Source of the DNA: Deltaproteobacteria bacterium
GTDB lineage: Bacteria; Myxococcota_A; Polyangia; Polyangiales; JADJMO01
DNA: 64,000 nt
Reading direction: 5' to 3'
Assembly: GCA_022843175.1 (NCBI GenBank)
Contig: JALHOE010000004.1
Location: 1-64,000 of the forward strand
Both the position numbers and the translations under genes were made by a program. Of this stretch, positions 23,669 to 35,102 are shown piece by piece (position 1 is the stretch's first letter; the number at the start of each line of letters is the position of its first letter). The notes below the pieces were generated by a model, which saw only the letters and a program-made list of their open reading frames with translations, was not told where the DNA came from and searched no databases.

Positions 23669-26038
23669 ATGGGCACCACCATATCGCCGCAGGAGTCGAG
23701 CGCGGTCGCCGTCTTCTCCCAGCAGGTGCGCTTCGTCGAGTGGAAGGCGATGCTCGCCAACGGCGTCGGCTGGCGGCCGTTCGAGCCGGACCGAGACCGT
23801 CGGAAGAACAGCTGGCGCCCCATCAAGGGTAAGCGGTGGATCTACGTGTTCCGTCGCGAGGAGGCGATGCGCAACGCGCCGGCGGTGTTGTGCGACGAGC
23901 TGATGCTCGATGCCGACGGGAAGCTGCACGCGACGCCGATGAAGAAGATGGACGACCTGCGTGTGCAGGGCGTGAAGGGCACCGACACCGGCATGTCGGA
24001 GAAGTCGAAGGACCTCTGGCCCCACCCGGAAGACCGCCCGGCCCAGGTGCAGGTCGGCGAGACGGTCTGCTTCCCGCAACGCATCCTCGGCGCGGCACAG
24101 CTTCACTACTTCTTCGGCAGTCGGATCCGCCTCTCGAGTGCGTCGATCAACGAGCTGCAGCTGAAGATTTCGGACTGGACGCCAGGTGTGACCTTCGAGC
24201 ACGGCGACCCGAATGTCGTGCTGAACCCCAAGGGAGCCGGCCTTCTGGTGCCGGTGCTCGATCCGATCACCGTCGGGCTTCACCTGAACCGCTACTTCAT
24301 CGAAGCCGCCGACGAGCTGATCAACTACTCCCACGTGCACCCGCAGCAGAGCGAGGCGCACCAGAAGCGGGTCAAGCGGCGGAACAAGAAGATCATCCTC
24401 GCCGACATCGTCAACAAGCTGCTCGATGCCGACGGCACCATGCTCAGCGCCGACACCGTCGACGACGCCAAGCTCTGGACGTTCCGCACCGAAGCCGCGC
24501 AGCAGGTCGCGTACCGTCAGCGCACCGCCGAAGAGTGGGGAGCACACCTGGTTCGCTGGGTGGAGTCGGGGCCCATCAAGTTCCTGGCCAAGGCGCACGC
24601 GGTCGAGAAGGACAGGGATCTCCACATCTTCATGATCCCGATGGCGATGATCCACTCGCGCATCGGCGAGTGTCCGGCCGGGCGCGCGTTGCTCTCGTCA
24701 CAGCTCGACAGCGAGAAGAAGTGGGACTGGGTCCACCGCTACCTCTTCGTGAAGAGCAACGAAGACATGATGCAGGTCGGGCGCAAGATGGGCAGCTCCG
24801 CTCTGGAGTGGCTCAAGTCCTACGCGCCGTTTCTCGCGATGCGCGACATGTCGCCCGAGTTCTACAGCAAGGCGTTGGAGAAGCTGCACGGCTTCGAGGT
24901 CAACGTCTCGAAGGTCACCGTCACCAAGAAACACGTGGTGCTGCACGAGTGGTGGCCAACGCAGAACGAGTATCACCATTACAAGCTCGATCTGAAGAAC
25001 GCCCCCGACGGGGGGATGAAGCCCAAGTGGACGGCCGCGCTCGCTAACGCCTCGGTCTTCCTCGACGCGGTCAACTTCGTGTTCGGCATCAGCGCCCTCA
25101 CCAAGGCGTACGACAACGACAGCGATCGCACGTGGGCGATCATCAACTTCATGGGGAGCACGCTCGACCTCGCCGGTTCGGGCCTCGCGCGATACGCCGG
25201 TACGCGCCAGACGATCCTGAAGATGTCGGCGAAGAAGCTGCTGGCCGTCATCGGCTTCGCCTCGGGCGCGATCGACACCATCGTCGCCGGCAGGAACACG
25301 GTCGAGGCTTTGAAAGAGGGCAACTACGGGAAAGCGGTCGGCAGCGCGCTCGTGGCGGTCGGATCTGCCGGGTCGATGGTCGGCACGGTGCTCTCGCTCT
25401 CCGGCGGCAATCCGTGGGTCGCCGTCGTCGCCTTTGCCATCGTCGGCATCGGCACCTTCGTGCAGATGGTCTTCACCAAGGACGAGAGCGACCACGCGGT
25501 GTTCATCCGGCATTCGCCGTGGGGCCCCGAATACGGCAAGGGCACGAAGAAGCCGTCCTTCTCCGACACCACGACCGCAGAGTGGGCGACCGACATGGAC
25601 GCGATGTTCCGGGCGCTGATGCGGCTGATGTGCAAGGTGTCGATCAAGCGCGTGAACTACCGCGGCAGCGGTCGCAACCATCGCGAGGCGGAGCTCAAGT
25701 TCTTCTGGATCCCCGACGGCGCCGTCATCGAGGTGAGCCTCGAAGAGAACTACTTCGATCACGAGAACAAACTGGAGACGCCGAAGTTGGCCGACGTCCT
25801 GACCTTCGAGCGAGGCGACAAGCCCCCAAAGGCGTCGAAGGGCAACTTCCTCGTCACCGGAAAGGGCCGCACCTACACACTGGTGCCCGACGAGGAGCGC
25901 CTCCGCGCGGCCTGGACGGCCGTGAAGAACTCGCCCCTCCACAACAGCGAGATCAAGGTGCGCCTGAAGGTCTCGGTCGAGGGCGAAGCGTTCAACATTC
26001 CCGTCGACGGAAGCGCGACAGAGAGCCTGTGGCCGTAG
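23669..26038 (+). CDS. Secretion-cassette protein 4: large putative membrane-active effector
   Basis: The 789-aa protein has no signal peptide. The N-terminal 430 residues are soluble (LHYFFGSRIRLSSASINELQ; VPVLDPITVGLHLNRYFIEA). Residues about 450-600 hold three or four Gly/Ala-rich hydrophobic helices: ASVFLDAVNFVFGISALTKA, LLAVIGFASGAIDTIVAGRN, AVGSALVAVGSAGSMVGTVL and PWVAVVAFAIVGIGTFVQMV. The C-terminal 180 residues are soluble beta. A soluble N-domain with central buried helices and no export signal is the layout of VasX/colicin-like type VI effectors. The gene is last in the four-gene operon, 3 bp after gene 3. No immunity gene follows intact; a remnant lies at 26058-26268. The effector role is inference. 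Confidence 0.55.
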   Translation: MGTTISPQESSAVAVFSQQVRFVEWKAMLANGVGWRPFEPDRDRRKNSWRPIKGKRWIYVFRREEAMRNAPAVLCDELMLDADGKLHATPMKKMDDLRVQGVKGTDTGMSEKSKDLWPHPEDRPAQVQVGETVCFPQRILGAAQLHYFFGSRIRLSSASINELQLKISDWTPGVTFEHGDPNVVLNPKGAGLLVPVLDPITVGLHLNRYFIEAADELINYSHVHPQQSEAHQKRVKRRNKKIILADIVNKLLDADGTMLSADTVDDAKLWTFRTEAAQQVAYRQRTAEEWGAHLVRWVESGPIKFLAKAHAVEKDRDLHIFMIPMAMIHSRIGECPAGRALLSSQLDSEKKWDWVHRYLFVKSNEDMMQVGRKMGSSALEWLKSYAPFLAMRDMSPEFYSKALEKLHGFEVNVSKVTVTKKHVVLHEWWPTQNEYHHYKLDLKNAPDGGMKPKWTAALANASVFLDAVNFVFGISALTKAYDNDSDRTWAIINFMGSTLDLAGSGLARYAGTRQTILKMSAKKLLAVIGFASGAIDTIVAGRNTVEALKEGNYGKAVGSALVAVGSAGSMVGTVLSLSGGNPWVAVVAFAIVGIGTFVQMVFTKDESDHAVFIRHSPWGPEYGKGTKKPSFSDTTTAEWATDMDAMFRALMRLMCKVSIKRVNYRGSGRNHREAELKFFWIPDGAVIEVSLEENYFDHENKLETPKLADVLTFERGDKPPKASKGNFLVTGKGRTYTLVPDEERLRAAWTAVKNSPLHNSEIKVRLKVSVEGEAFNIPVDGSATESLWP

Positions 26039-26057
26039 CGCCCGCGACACTTCCCCC

Positions 26058-26268
26058 GGGGAACGCCTCAACCCCCATACCCAGTCCGTCGTCGATGGTC
26101 CGGAGATCGCGTGGTACTTGAACGCGCTCGCGACGGCCGCGAAGCTGCGCGCCGAACACGGGGTGTTGTTCGTCGGGTCGCTTCTCGATCGGCGGTGAGG
26201 AGCTCTTCTCTGCTCGCGCGGTAGCCGCCCTCCTGGAGTTCGCGAAGTTCAACGAGTCGTTGGTTGTC
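26058..26268 (+). pseudogene. Degenerate reading fragments after the effector-like gene
   Basis: Directly downstream, 26058-26199 reads SVVDGPEIAWYLNALATAAK then LRAEHGVLFVGSLLDRR and a stop, without any start codon. A second piece in another frame (26202-26268) reads EELFSARAVAALLEFAKFNE. Both look like protein but are broken from each other. They occupy the place where an immunity gene of a secreted toxin would stand. The identity of the lost gene is unknown. Confidence 0.4.
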
Positions 26269-27897
26269 CTACGTCGATGCGAGGTCGAGCAACGCTTCAC
26301 ATCGCGCAGCGCCTGCTTCATCGCCCTGCGCGCGAAGCGCGGCCGCGTAGTCGCGGAGGATCGGATCGGCATAGACACTACGCGCGCCCCCCCACGGATC
26401 CTTCGGCGCCCACTTCGCTGCGAGCTCGACGACGCGCTCGGTGACGCGCGGTGATGGCCACCGCACCCACAAGGGCCACGCGCCCGACGCGTGCTCACCC
26501 GGCTGCGGGCGATTGTCGAGGCGTGGATCGAGCAACCACGCCTCGCGGACATCGGGAGCGAGCGCGGCCAGGGCACGGCTCGTCGGCTCCGAGAAGAAGC
26601 GCGGGAGGTGCTCGGCGGTCTTTTCATTGATCAACGCTTGGTTTGCAAGCGCTGCGTATGCGTGCGCGAGAGCGACGAGCGAACGCACGGTGTGACACTC
26701 CATCTCGCCGCCGAAGGGATTGTCGCGAAGCCCCGGACCGTCACGCGCGACGCGCGCTTCGATCTCCTCGAGCGCATTCGCCGCCGAGGGCGCCGCCTGT
26801 GCGATCACCGCGACGGACAGATCCCAAGCGCGTTGATTGTGGGCGGTGTTGACGGGGTTGATCCCCCCGAGCTCCTCGACATCGATCGCCGCGCGGACAG
26901 CGTCGGCTGGCGACAGTAGGGCGACGATGGACTCCGCGAGCGCGACGTTGGTGCCATCGTTGCGCGTGACAGCGTCCTGCACGTGGGCGGCGATCGTCGC
27001 GTCGCGATCGCGGAACTTGACGGTCCGATCGAGCGGCGTCGCGCGGCGCGGCGCCGGCCGACCGATGAACTTGCGCGCTGCGCTCACCGACGTCGGAAGC
27101 GCGTATCTCTGCAGGCGCCGCTCGATGTCGCCGCGGATCAGGCCGCCGTCGAGGAGGGCCTCCACGACGCGCTGGGGATCCTTGGGCTTCTTCTCGACCA
27201 ACGCCAGGCCCGCGTCCTCGTTGCCTGCCGCAGCGGCGATGAGCAGGCCCTCGACGCCGCCGCGCTTCACCAACAAGCCAACGGCGAGGTCGGCGATCGA
27301 TCCATCGCCGAACGGCAGCTCCGGCCAGGGCGCAGAGCGCGCGGCGTCGGTGAGGTCGACCTTCTTGTCGGTGAGCGCGCACGCAACCGTCAGCGCTGCG
27401 ACCGTGCGCGTGTCGCCCTCTCGCGGGGGAACCCTCTCGCCGTGCACACCGAGCGACAAACCGAGCGACGCTGTCGCGAGCGGATCGGTCTCGTCCCCGA
27501 ACGCGCGCTGCAGAGGTGCGACGTTCTTGTCATCGACGAACCAAGCGAGAAAAAAGGCCGCCGCCGAGCGGACCTCCGGACGAGAATGCATAATAAAATT
27601 ACGTATCCGCGGGGCGAGCTTCTTGACGGCGGTGTACGCCTTGCCTTTGCGCGTGGTGGGCAGCTCGTAGGTGCGCCCGGCGGCGATCGCGGCGAGGAGC
27701 GCTACGATGCCGGCGAGCGCCGCGTGATCATCACGCAGTTGGGCGGCGAGCAGCGGCACGGCCTCGATGGCCGCTGGATAGACAGTTCCCTGATGCACGA
27801 GCGCGGCGGACAAGTCGGCCGTCGTGTCGTCGCCGCGCGCGAGCTGATCGAAGAGCGGTCCGAGATCCTTCTCATAGGCGTTGTCGCTTAGGGGCAT
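26269..27897 (-). CDS. HEAT-repeat-like protein
   Basis: The 542-aa protein is entirely alpha-helical by sequence pattern, with repeated units of two short helices such as AAIEAVPLLAAQLRDDHAAL, RPEVRSAAAFFLAWFVDDKN and DPLATASLGLSLGVHGERV. This is the HEAT/armadillo solenoid style found in scaffolding proteins. No signal peptide or catalytic motif is seen. It converges on the secretion cassette with about 230 bp between. The start (ATG 27897, MPLSDNAYEKDL) is at the first possible codon. A binding or scaffold role is likely; a link with the cassette is unproven. Confidence 0.7.
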   Translation of the reverse strand: MPLSDNAYEKDLGPLFDQLARGDDTTADLSAALVHQGTVYPAAIEAVPLLAAQLRDDHAALAGIVALLAAIAAGRTYELPTTRKGKAYTAVKKLAPRIRNFIMHSRPEVRSAAAFFLAWFVDDKNVAPLQRAFGDETDPLATASLGLSLGVHGERVPPREGDTRTVAALTVACALTDKKVDLTDAARSAPWPELPFGDGSIADLAVGLLVKRGGVEGLLIAAAAGNEDAGLALVEKKPKDPQRVVEALLDGGLIRGDIERRLQRYALPTSVSAARKFIGRPAPRRATPLDRTVKFRDRDATIAAHVQDAVTRNDGTNVALAESIVALLSPADAVRAAIDVEELGGINPVNTAHNQRAWDLSVAVIAQAAPSAANALEEIEARVARDGPGLRDNPFGGEMECHTVRSLVALAHAYAALANQALINEKTAEHLPRFFSEPTSRALAALAPDVREAWLLDPRLDNRPQPGEHASGAWPLWVRWPSPRVTERVVELAAKWAPKDPWGGARSVYADPILRDYAAALRAQGDEAGAARCEALLDLAST

Positions 27898-28308
27898 TCA
27901 CGCGCGAGCGTAAGGTATGGAGGCCCCCCACGCAGCGGTTGCCGACGATTTCCTGCGACGCGCGCAGTGCTTCCCCTCGAGCCGCCGCTTCCCGACCGCG
28001 AGCTGCCGCCGCGACAGGTCGTTCTCGGCGACCAGCGCCGCGCGTGACGTGAAGAACCCCGCGCCGAGGCGATCCTCCCGAAGGACGCGCTGAAGATCGA
28101 TCACGAGGCGCGCAAGAAGGCGATGAATGGTCTCCTCGATGCGTTTGCCAAGGCCGACTGCTCCGCCAAGAACTCGATGCGCTGGATGGGCAGATTGCCG
28201 CTGGCCAACCCGACTTGAAGCCTGCTCCGCGCGCTAGCGACCAGCCCCTGCTTCACATTCGCAGTTTCGGAGAAGCGGCTCGCCGAGCGGGTGGAGGATA
28301 ATCGCCCC
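27898..28308. other. Intergenic region with a plus-strand coding remnant
   Basis: Within this stretch, 28048-28218 on the plus strand is open after a TGA and reads EEPRAEAILPKDALKIDHEA and then KKAMNGLLDAFAKADCSAKN before its own stop. The composition looks like a real helical protein C-terminus, but there is no start and I recognise no family. The remaining bases contain the upstream regions of the HEAT gene and of the UvrA-like gene, including GGAGG at 28293. Confidence 0.35.
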
Positions 28309-30675
<2,367 letters not shown>

Positions 30676-30724
30676 CGTCGGCGCCCACAGCGACGTTGCG
30701 TGGTATGCCTGCCGGGGGGGCTTG

Positions 30725-31858
30725 ATGACGGCGACCAGGCACGACGAGCTCGAGACGCTGCGCGCACGCGTCGAGGAGCTGTCCGATGCACTGCGTCGCA
30801 GTGAAGCGCGGCTGGCGACCATCCTCGAGAGCTTGCCGTTCGATCTATGGGTCATGGACGAAGAGGGCCGCTACGTACTGCAGAACGAAACGTCGAAGCG
30901 GCACTGGGGCGAGGCGATCGGCATGCGGCCGGAGACCGCCCTCGACATCTCCCTCGAGAAGGAGCGCGTCGCCTCTCGATGGGAGGAGAACAACCGCCGA
31001 GCGTTCGCGGGCGAGACGGTTCGCGGCGAGGTCAGCTACGACCTCGAGGGCGAAACGCGACATTACGTGGAGATCATCACGCCCGTGCTCGACGGCAGCC
31101 GCGTTCGCGGGATCCTCGGCGTCAACATCGACGTGACGGACACCAAGCGTCTCGTGACACAGATCGAGAGGGCGCAGCGCATCGAGTCCCTGTCGTTGTT
31201 CGCTGCCGGAATCGCTCACGACTTCAACAACACTCTCCTTGCGGTGATGGGCGCCACGAGCGTGTTGCAGCGGGAGCTCGGGGCGAACGAGCGAGCCTCG
31301 GCGCTGCTCGCGGAGGTCGACACCGCGTGCCTCGCCGCCCGCGGACTGACCCGGCAGCTGCAGACATTCGCCCGAGCCGGCCCGCCCGAGCGTCGGATCG
31401 TCGCGCTACCCACCCTGCTCGCCGAGACGATTCGCATGATGCTGCGCGGGACGTCGACGAAGTCCGACCTCCAGGTGGAACAGGGGCTGTGGAGCGTAGA
31501 GGCCGACGAGGCGCAGCTGCGTCAGGTCTTCCAGAACCTCGTGCTCAACGCGAGTCAGGCCATGCAGGACGCCGGTGAGGTGCGCGTGCGCGCGACGAAC
31601 ACCGCGTTGGCCTCGATGCGCGGCGGCAAGGTCGGACCGGGGCGGTTCGTGCTCGTCGAGGTCGAGGACAATGGGCCGGGCATTCCCCCAGAGAAGCTCG
31701 GACGCATCTTCGAGCCGTACTTCTCCACCAAAGAGCAGGGACGCGGGCTCGGCCTCGCCGTCGTGCAATCCATCGTCGAGCGTCACGGCGGCGCGGTGTT
31801 CGCGACGTCGAGCGAGGACCGCGGCACGCGCATGGAGGTCTACCTGCCGGCGCAGTGA
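30725..31858 (+). CDS. PAS-domain sensor histidine kinase
   Basis: The 377-aa soluble kinase has an N-terminal coiled segment (ETLRARVEELSDALRRSEAR), then a PAS domain (LPFDLWVMDEEGRYVLQNET to VNIDVTDTKR) and a phosphoacceptor helix with AAGIAHDFNNTLLAV (His near 163). The HATPase domain has the N-box QNLVLNASQAM, DNGPGIP and the G2 loop GRGLGLAVVQSIVERHGG. HDFNN-type kinases often feed hybrid or orphan regulators. No response regulator is adjacent. A TTG at 30722 could add one residue. No membrane segment is present, so the signal is cytoplasmic. Confidence 0.92.
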   Translation: MTATRHDELETLRARVEELSDALRRSEARLATILESLPFDLWVMDEEGRYVLQNETSKRHWGEAIGMRPETALDISLEKERVASRWEENNRRAFAGETVRGEVSYDLEGETRHYVEIITPVLDGSRVRGILGVNIDVTDTKRLVTQIERAQRIESLSLFAAGIAHDFNNTLLAVMGATSVLQRELGANERASALLAEVDTACLAARGLTRQLQTFARAGPPERRIVALPTLLAETIRMMLRGTSTKSDLQVEQGLWSVEADEAQLRQVFQNLVLNASQAMQDAGEVRVRATNTALASMRGGKVGPGRFVLVEVEDNGPGIPPEKLGRIFEPYFSTKEQGRGLGLAVVQSIVERHGGAVFATSSEDRGTRMEVYLPAQ

Positions 31859-31965
31859 TGATCTGCGGCGCAGACGCGATGCCGAGCGCCCGGCGAGACG
31901 CGCCGCCCGCACTCGAACAAACACTCGCGCGGGGAGCGTCGGATCGGTTCGACATCGCGACGCCC

Positions 31966-33654
31966 TCAAGGAAATCGAGGGCGGCGCCAAGCGTCGCGAT
32001 ACGCCTCGCGCAGTCGTTCGACCGCCCGCTCGATTCGCTCGGGCGACCACTTGAACGCCGAGGGCGTCGAGGGCGTCGTCGCCTCGTCCCACGCGCTCGA
32101 CCGACCGTAGATGAAGTTGTTCATCCCCTCATCTCCCTCGAACGAGAGCTTGGCCATCTTGGGGATGCAGTCGGTGGGAGGCGTACTGCTCGGCGACTCT
32201 AGCCACGCGGTGATGATCTGTTCTCCGCAGGGCGGTTGTCCCGGCACCGGCGACTGCGCGATCACCCCGTGGTTCGCGCCGGGCAGCTCGATGTACGCCT
32301 GGCCGGGGGCCGTGTAGACCGATTTGGCGGCGTTCGCGGTCACGATGGTGGTCTGTGCGTCGAGATCGCCGTTGAGCACGAGCACCGGCTTCTTGGTGAC
32401 CGGGAACTTGTCGACGTACATGTCGCGCGGGTACTTCGGCCAGTACGACTCGAGCGCCTTCTCCTTGAAGATCTCGCCGCCGAGAACGAGCGACTCGGCG
32501 CGCGCTTGGAGGACCGCTTCGGTCGGCGAGGGCGTCTCCCAGAGCTCGCTGTACTTCACGTTGAAGTGAAGCACCTGCGAGAAGCGTGGGTTCGCTGCGG
32601 GGTTCCCCGCGGCGAGGACCTCTTCGAGGCGCTTGAGCGCGGCGATGTCGTTGGCGGTGCACCGGTCGTATCGGTGGAGCACCGAGAAGGCGATGGCGTT
32701 CAGCCCCCATTGCGTGAGCATCGTCTTGAATGCGCTCATCGCAAACTCGGGGGGCGGCGCGCCGACGCAGGTCTTGGTCTTCAACGAGGTGACGAACGTC
32801 TGCACCCGCGCCCACGGATCGTCGCCGAGTTTTGTTTTGCAGAACGCGTCGCCCTTGCACAGCTCGGCGAGCTTCTTCGCGACGTGCTCGAACTGCTCGT
32901 CGAACTTCGACATGAACTGCACGCCGGGCGACACGATGCTGTCGAGCACCACGCCGTCCGGCTGCTCGCCCCTCACCTGCAGGTATCGCTGCGCCCAATA
33001 CGTGCCGTACGACACGCCGTAGACGAAGACCTTCTGCCCGGGCTTGCGGACCTTGTCGATGGCGAGGCCGAGATCGAGGGCGGCCTGCGTCGTCGAGAAC
33101 TTCTGCAACCCGCCGTCCGGCCACTTCGCGGACATGTCATCGGCGCACTTCTTCCAGAACGCGTCGACCTCGTCCTTGGTGGGGTTGGTCCACGCGGGCT
33201 CCTTGCAATACAAGCGCTCCGACGCGCCAACCCCACGGTGCTCGAAGGTGTAGATATCGAAGCCCACGAGCGACTTCGCGAGCGTCAGGCCGAGCTCGTT
33301 GAGATCCGCAGCAGAGCCGCCCGGCCCTCCCTGGAGCATCCATAGCTGCGCGGTCGCCTTCGACGTGGTGGCGAGGCGATTGACGAGCACCTTGATCGTC
33401 TTGCCGCCCTTCGCGCCGTGATCGAGCGGAACGTCGATGAGCGCGCACGCCCCGCTGTATCCAGCGGGGCAGATCCCGAACGCGGCGGTCGAAGCCGGCG
33501 CATCGACGGCGGTGTCGAACGCGCCGTCTGCAAGTCCGCCGTCATCGGCGGCCGGCGTGGGCGTGGCGCGAGGCTCGCTCCCCTCGGAGCTGCACGCGCC
33601 AATGAGGAGCGCGGCGACGCCGAGCAGGCGAGAGCTGAGGGTGAAGCGCTTCAC
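31966..33654 (-). CDS. S33-family (TAP-like) alpha/beta-hydrolase lipoprotein
   Basis: The 562-aa protein has a signal peptide with lipobox (LLIGACSS), an Asp/Ala linker, and an alpha/beta-hydrolase fold with the oxyanion stretch LWMLQGGPGGS. The nucleophile motif is GVSYGTYWAQRYL (Ser near 215), the acidic residue lies in NGDLDAQTT (near 430) and the His in PGANHGVI (near 461). This matches tripeptidyl aminopeptidases and proline iminopeptidases of family S33. The GTG start at 33654 overlaps the stop of the upstream gene by four bases (GTGA), so translation is coupled. It is probably an exposed peptidase for nutrient peptides. Confidence 0.88.
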   Translation of the reverse strand: MKRFTLSSRLLGVAALLIGACSSEGSEPRATPTPAADDGGLADGAFDTAVDAPASTAAFGICPAGYSGACALIDVPLDHGAKGGKTIKVLVNRLATTSKATAQLWMLQGGPGGSAADLNELGLTLAKSLVGFDIYTFEHRGVGASERLYCKEPAWTNPTKDEVDAFWKKCADDMSAKWPDGGLQKFSTTQAALDLGLAIDKVRKPGQKVFVYGVSYGTYWAQRYLQVRGEQPDGVVLDSIVSPGVQFMSKFDEQFEHVAKKLAELCKGDAFCKTKLGDDPWARVQTFVTSLKTKTCVGAPPPEFAMSAFKTMLTQWGLNAIAFSVLHRYDRCTANDIAALKRLEEVLAAGNPAANPRFSQVLHFNVKYSELWETPSPTEAVLQARAESLVLGGEIFKEKALESYWPKYPRDMYVDKFPVTKKPVLVLNGDLDAQTTIVTANAAKSVYTAPGQAYIELPGANHGVIAQSPVPGQPPCGEQIITAWLESPSSTPPTDCIPKMAKLSFEGDEGMNNFIYGRSSAWDEATTPSTPSAFKWSPERIERAVERLREAYRDAWRRPRFP

Positions 33655-34952
33655 GGCGTGAACGTGATGGGGCGACTAACGCCGGAGAACTCGACAAAAA
33701 CCGCCTTGGGGTCGGTGATGACCGCGTTGCGGATTCGACTCGCGAGGAGCGGTGGCAGGAGTGCGCGAAGTTCCTCGGGGAGCTTCGGCAGCGTGATCGA
33801 TCCACCCGAGGTGAATGCCGGCGGAACGACGGACCGGAATAGCAAGTCGCCGTTGGTCTTCTGCGCGACCACGAAGGCGGTCTCGTCCTTCGCGATTCCC
33901 TCGAGCGAAATCGGATCGGTGAGCGCCTGCTTCGCGCTCGTGATCGGGAGTGGCATGCGCCAGTCCTTGACCACCTCTCCCTCTGTGGGGATGCGCATGA
34001 GCGTGCGTTCGGACCAGGCGCCGTCGCTGCGATGGAGGCGGAGAACCGTCTTGGAAGTGCCGGCGAACGTCGGCTCGATGTACTCGAGCTCGACGTCGAA
34101 CGCGGTGCCGTCTGCGTTCGGACCGCTCTTGGCGAACAGCCCGACCATCGCGTTCAAGGTGGTGCCGCGCAAGATCCAGCCAAAGGCGAAGCTATCCCCG
34201 CCGAGGGGGCCGTCCGCGCCCCCGGGAATCTCGAGCTTGATCTTCACCCGCTTCGATGTGAGCGCGCTCGGCTTCGTGAAGTCGAGGTCGAACGGGGTGT
34301 CGGCGGTGATCGCGGGATGCTCCGCGATCACCCACTTGCCGACCGTCTGGGTGACCGCGCGCGGCGCGGGCATTTGCAGCGTCTCCACGCCCACGAGCGT
34401 GCCCTTCTCACCCGGCATCACCGCGATGCTGAATTTGTCTGGCACGCCCTGGTGCACGCTCAGCCCATTCGTGCTCGTCGCGACGAGCGTGGAGCCATCG
34501 GCGAAGCCCTTGGCCGCGCCGGTTAGTTTGGGCTGCTTCGAAGCGATCGGAAACACGAGCACCGGCAACGGGTCGGTGGGCGCGCGCCCGAGCTTGGTGG
34601 TGATCTCGAGGGCGACGGCCTTGTTGAAGGGATCGAGCTCGACGCTCGAGCCCTCCTTGCCCGCGGCGACGAAGACGGTCTCGTCGGTGAGCTCGAAGCC
34701 CTCGAGCGTTCCGCTCCCGTCGGCGCCGGTGGTCGTGCTCGCGAGCACAGCGCCGTCCTTCGCGAGGACGAACACCTTGACCCCGCCAACCGGGTGCTCG
34801 GGCGCGGACCAAGAGACAATCTTCGTCGACTTGGCGGCGACGGTGTCGGCGCCGGCGTCGGTGGTCGGGCTCGATGTCGCATCGGGGGACGAGGAGCCAC
34901 AACTCGTAGCGAGAAGTGAGAACACAAAAAATGAGAGTTTTGTCGCGCGCAT
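33651..34952 (-). CDS. Lipoprotein with repeated beta-sandwich domains, upstream of the peptidase
   Basis: The ATG at 34952 has a GGAGGAA ribosome site and gives 433 aa with signal and lipobox (VFSLLATSC). Residues 45-110 resemble a carboxypeptidase-regulatory/Ig-like fold (VGGVKVFVLAKDGAVLASTT to GTLEGFELTDETVFVAAG). The rest is beta-rich, with no catalytic motif. It is the first gene of a two-gene operon with the S33 peptidase and probably serves with it at the cell surface. Repeat copy D lies 43 bp upstream. The upstream in-frame extension to 35027 reads through that repeat and is rejected. Confidence 0.72.
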   Translation of the reverse strand: MRATKLSFFVFSLLATSCGSSSPDATSSPTTDAGADTVAAKSTKIVSWSAPEHPVGGVKVFVLAKDGAVLASTTTGADGSGTLEGFELTDETVFVAAGKEGSSVELDPFNKAVALEITTKLGRAPTDPLPVLVFPIASKQPKLTGAAKGFADGSTLVATSTNGLSVHQGVPDKFSIAVMPGEKGTLVGVETLQMPAPRAVTQTVGKWVIAEHPAITADTPFDLDFTKPSALTSKRVKIKLEIPGGADGPLGGDSFAFGWILRGTTLNAMVGLFAKSGPNADGTAFDVELEYIEPTFAGTSKTVLRLHRSDGAWSERTLMRIPTEGEVVKDWRMPLPITSAKQALTDPISLEGIAKDETAFVVAQKTNGDLLFRSVVPPAFTSGGSITLPKLPEELRALLPPLLASRIRNAVITDPKAVFVEFSGVSRPITFTP

Positions 34953-34994
34953 CGTTCCTCCGCGCAGGAGCGTAAGCGAACGAGGAAATTGGGA

Positions 34995-35025
34995 GTAGGA
35001 GGTCGAAGCGACCGCGTGGGATTCC
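34995..35025 (-). repeat. Dispersed repeat, copy D (left half only)
   Basis: GTAGGAGGTCGAAGCGACCG followed by CGTGGGATTCCA matches the left part of copies A and B; the hairpin half is missing. It lies 43 bp upstream of the lipoprotein gene at 34952. The same strand relation to the gene is kept as in the other copies. Confidence 0.65.
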
Positions 35026-35102
35026 AATGGTGCTGACGGCGACGCCGATCAGACCGCTCGTCGGGGCGCTCCACGCGATCGACCGCGCACCGCGGGCCTC
35101 GG

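Noticed and set aside
21834-26038. Full type VI secretion locus
   Set aside because: No Hcp, VgrG, PAAR, sheath or baseplate genes are present; only cargo-type genes are seen.
26269-27897. HEAT-like protein as the immunity protein of the cassette
   Set aside because: It is on the opposite strand, convergent, and soluble; immunity to pore formers is usually a membrane protein encoded just after the toxin. I kept it only as a remote possibility.
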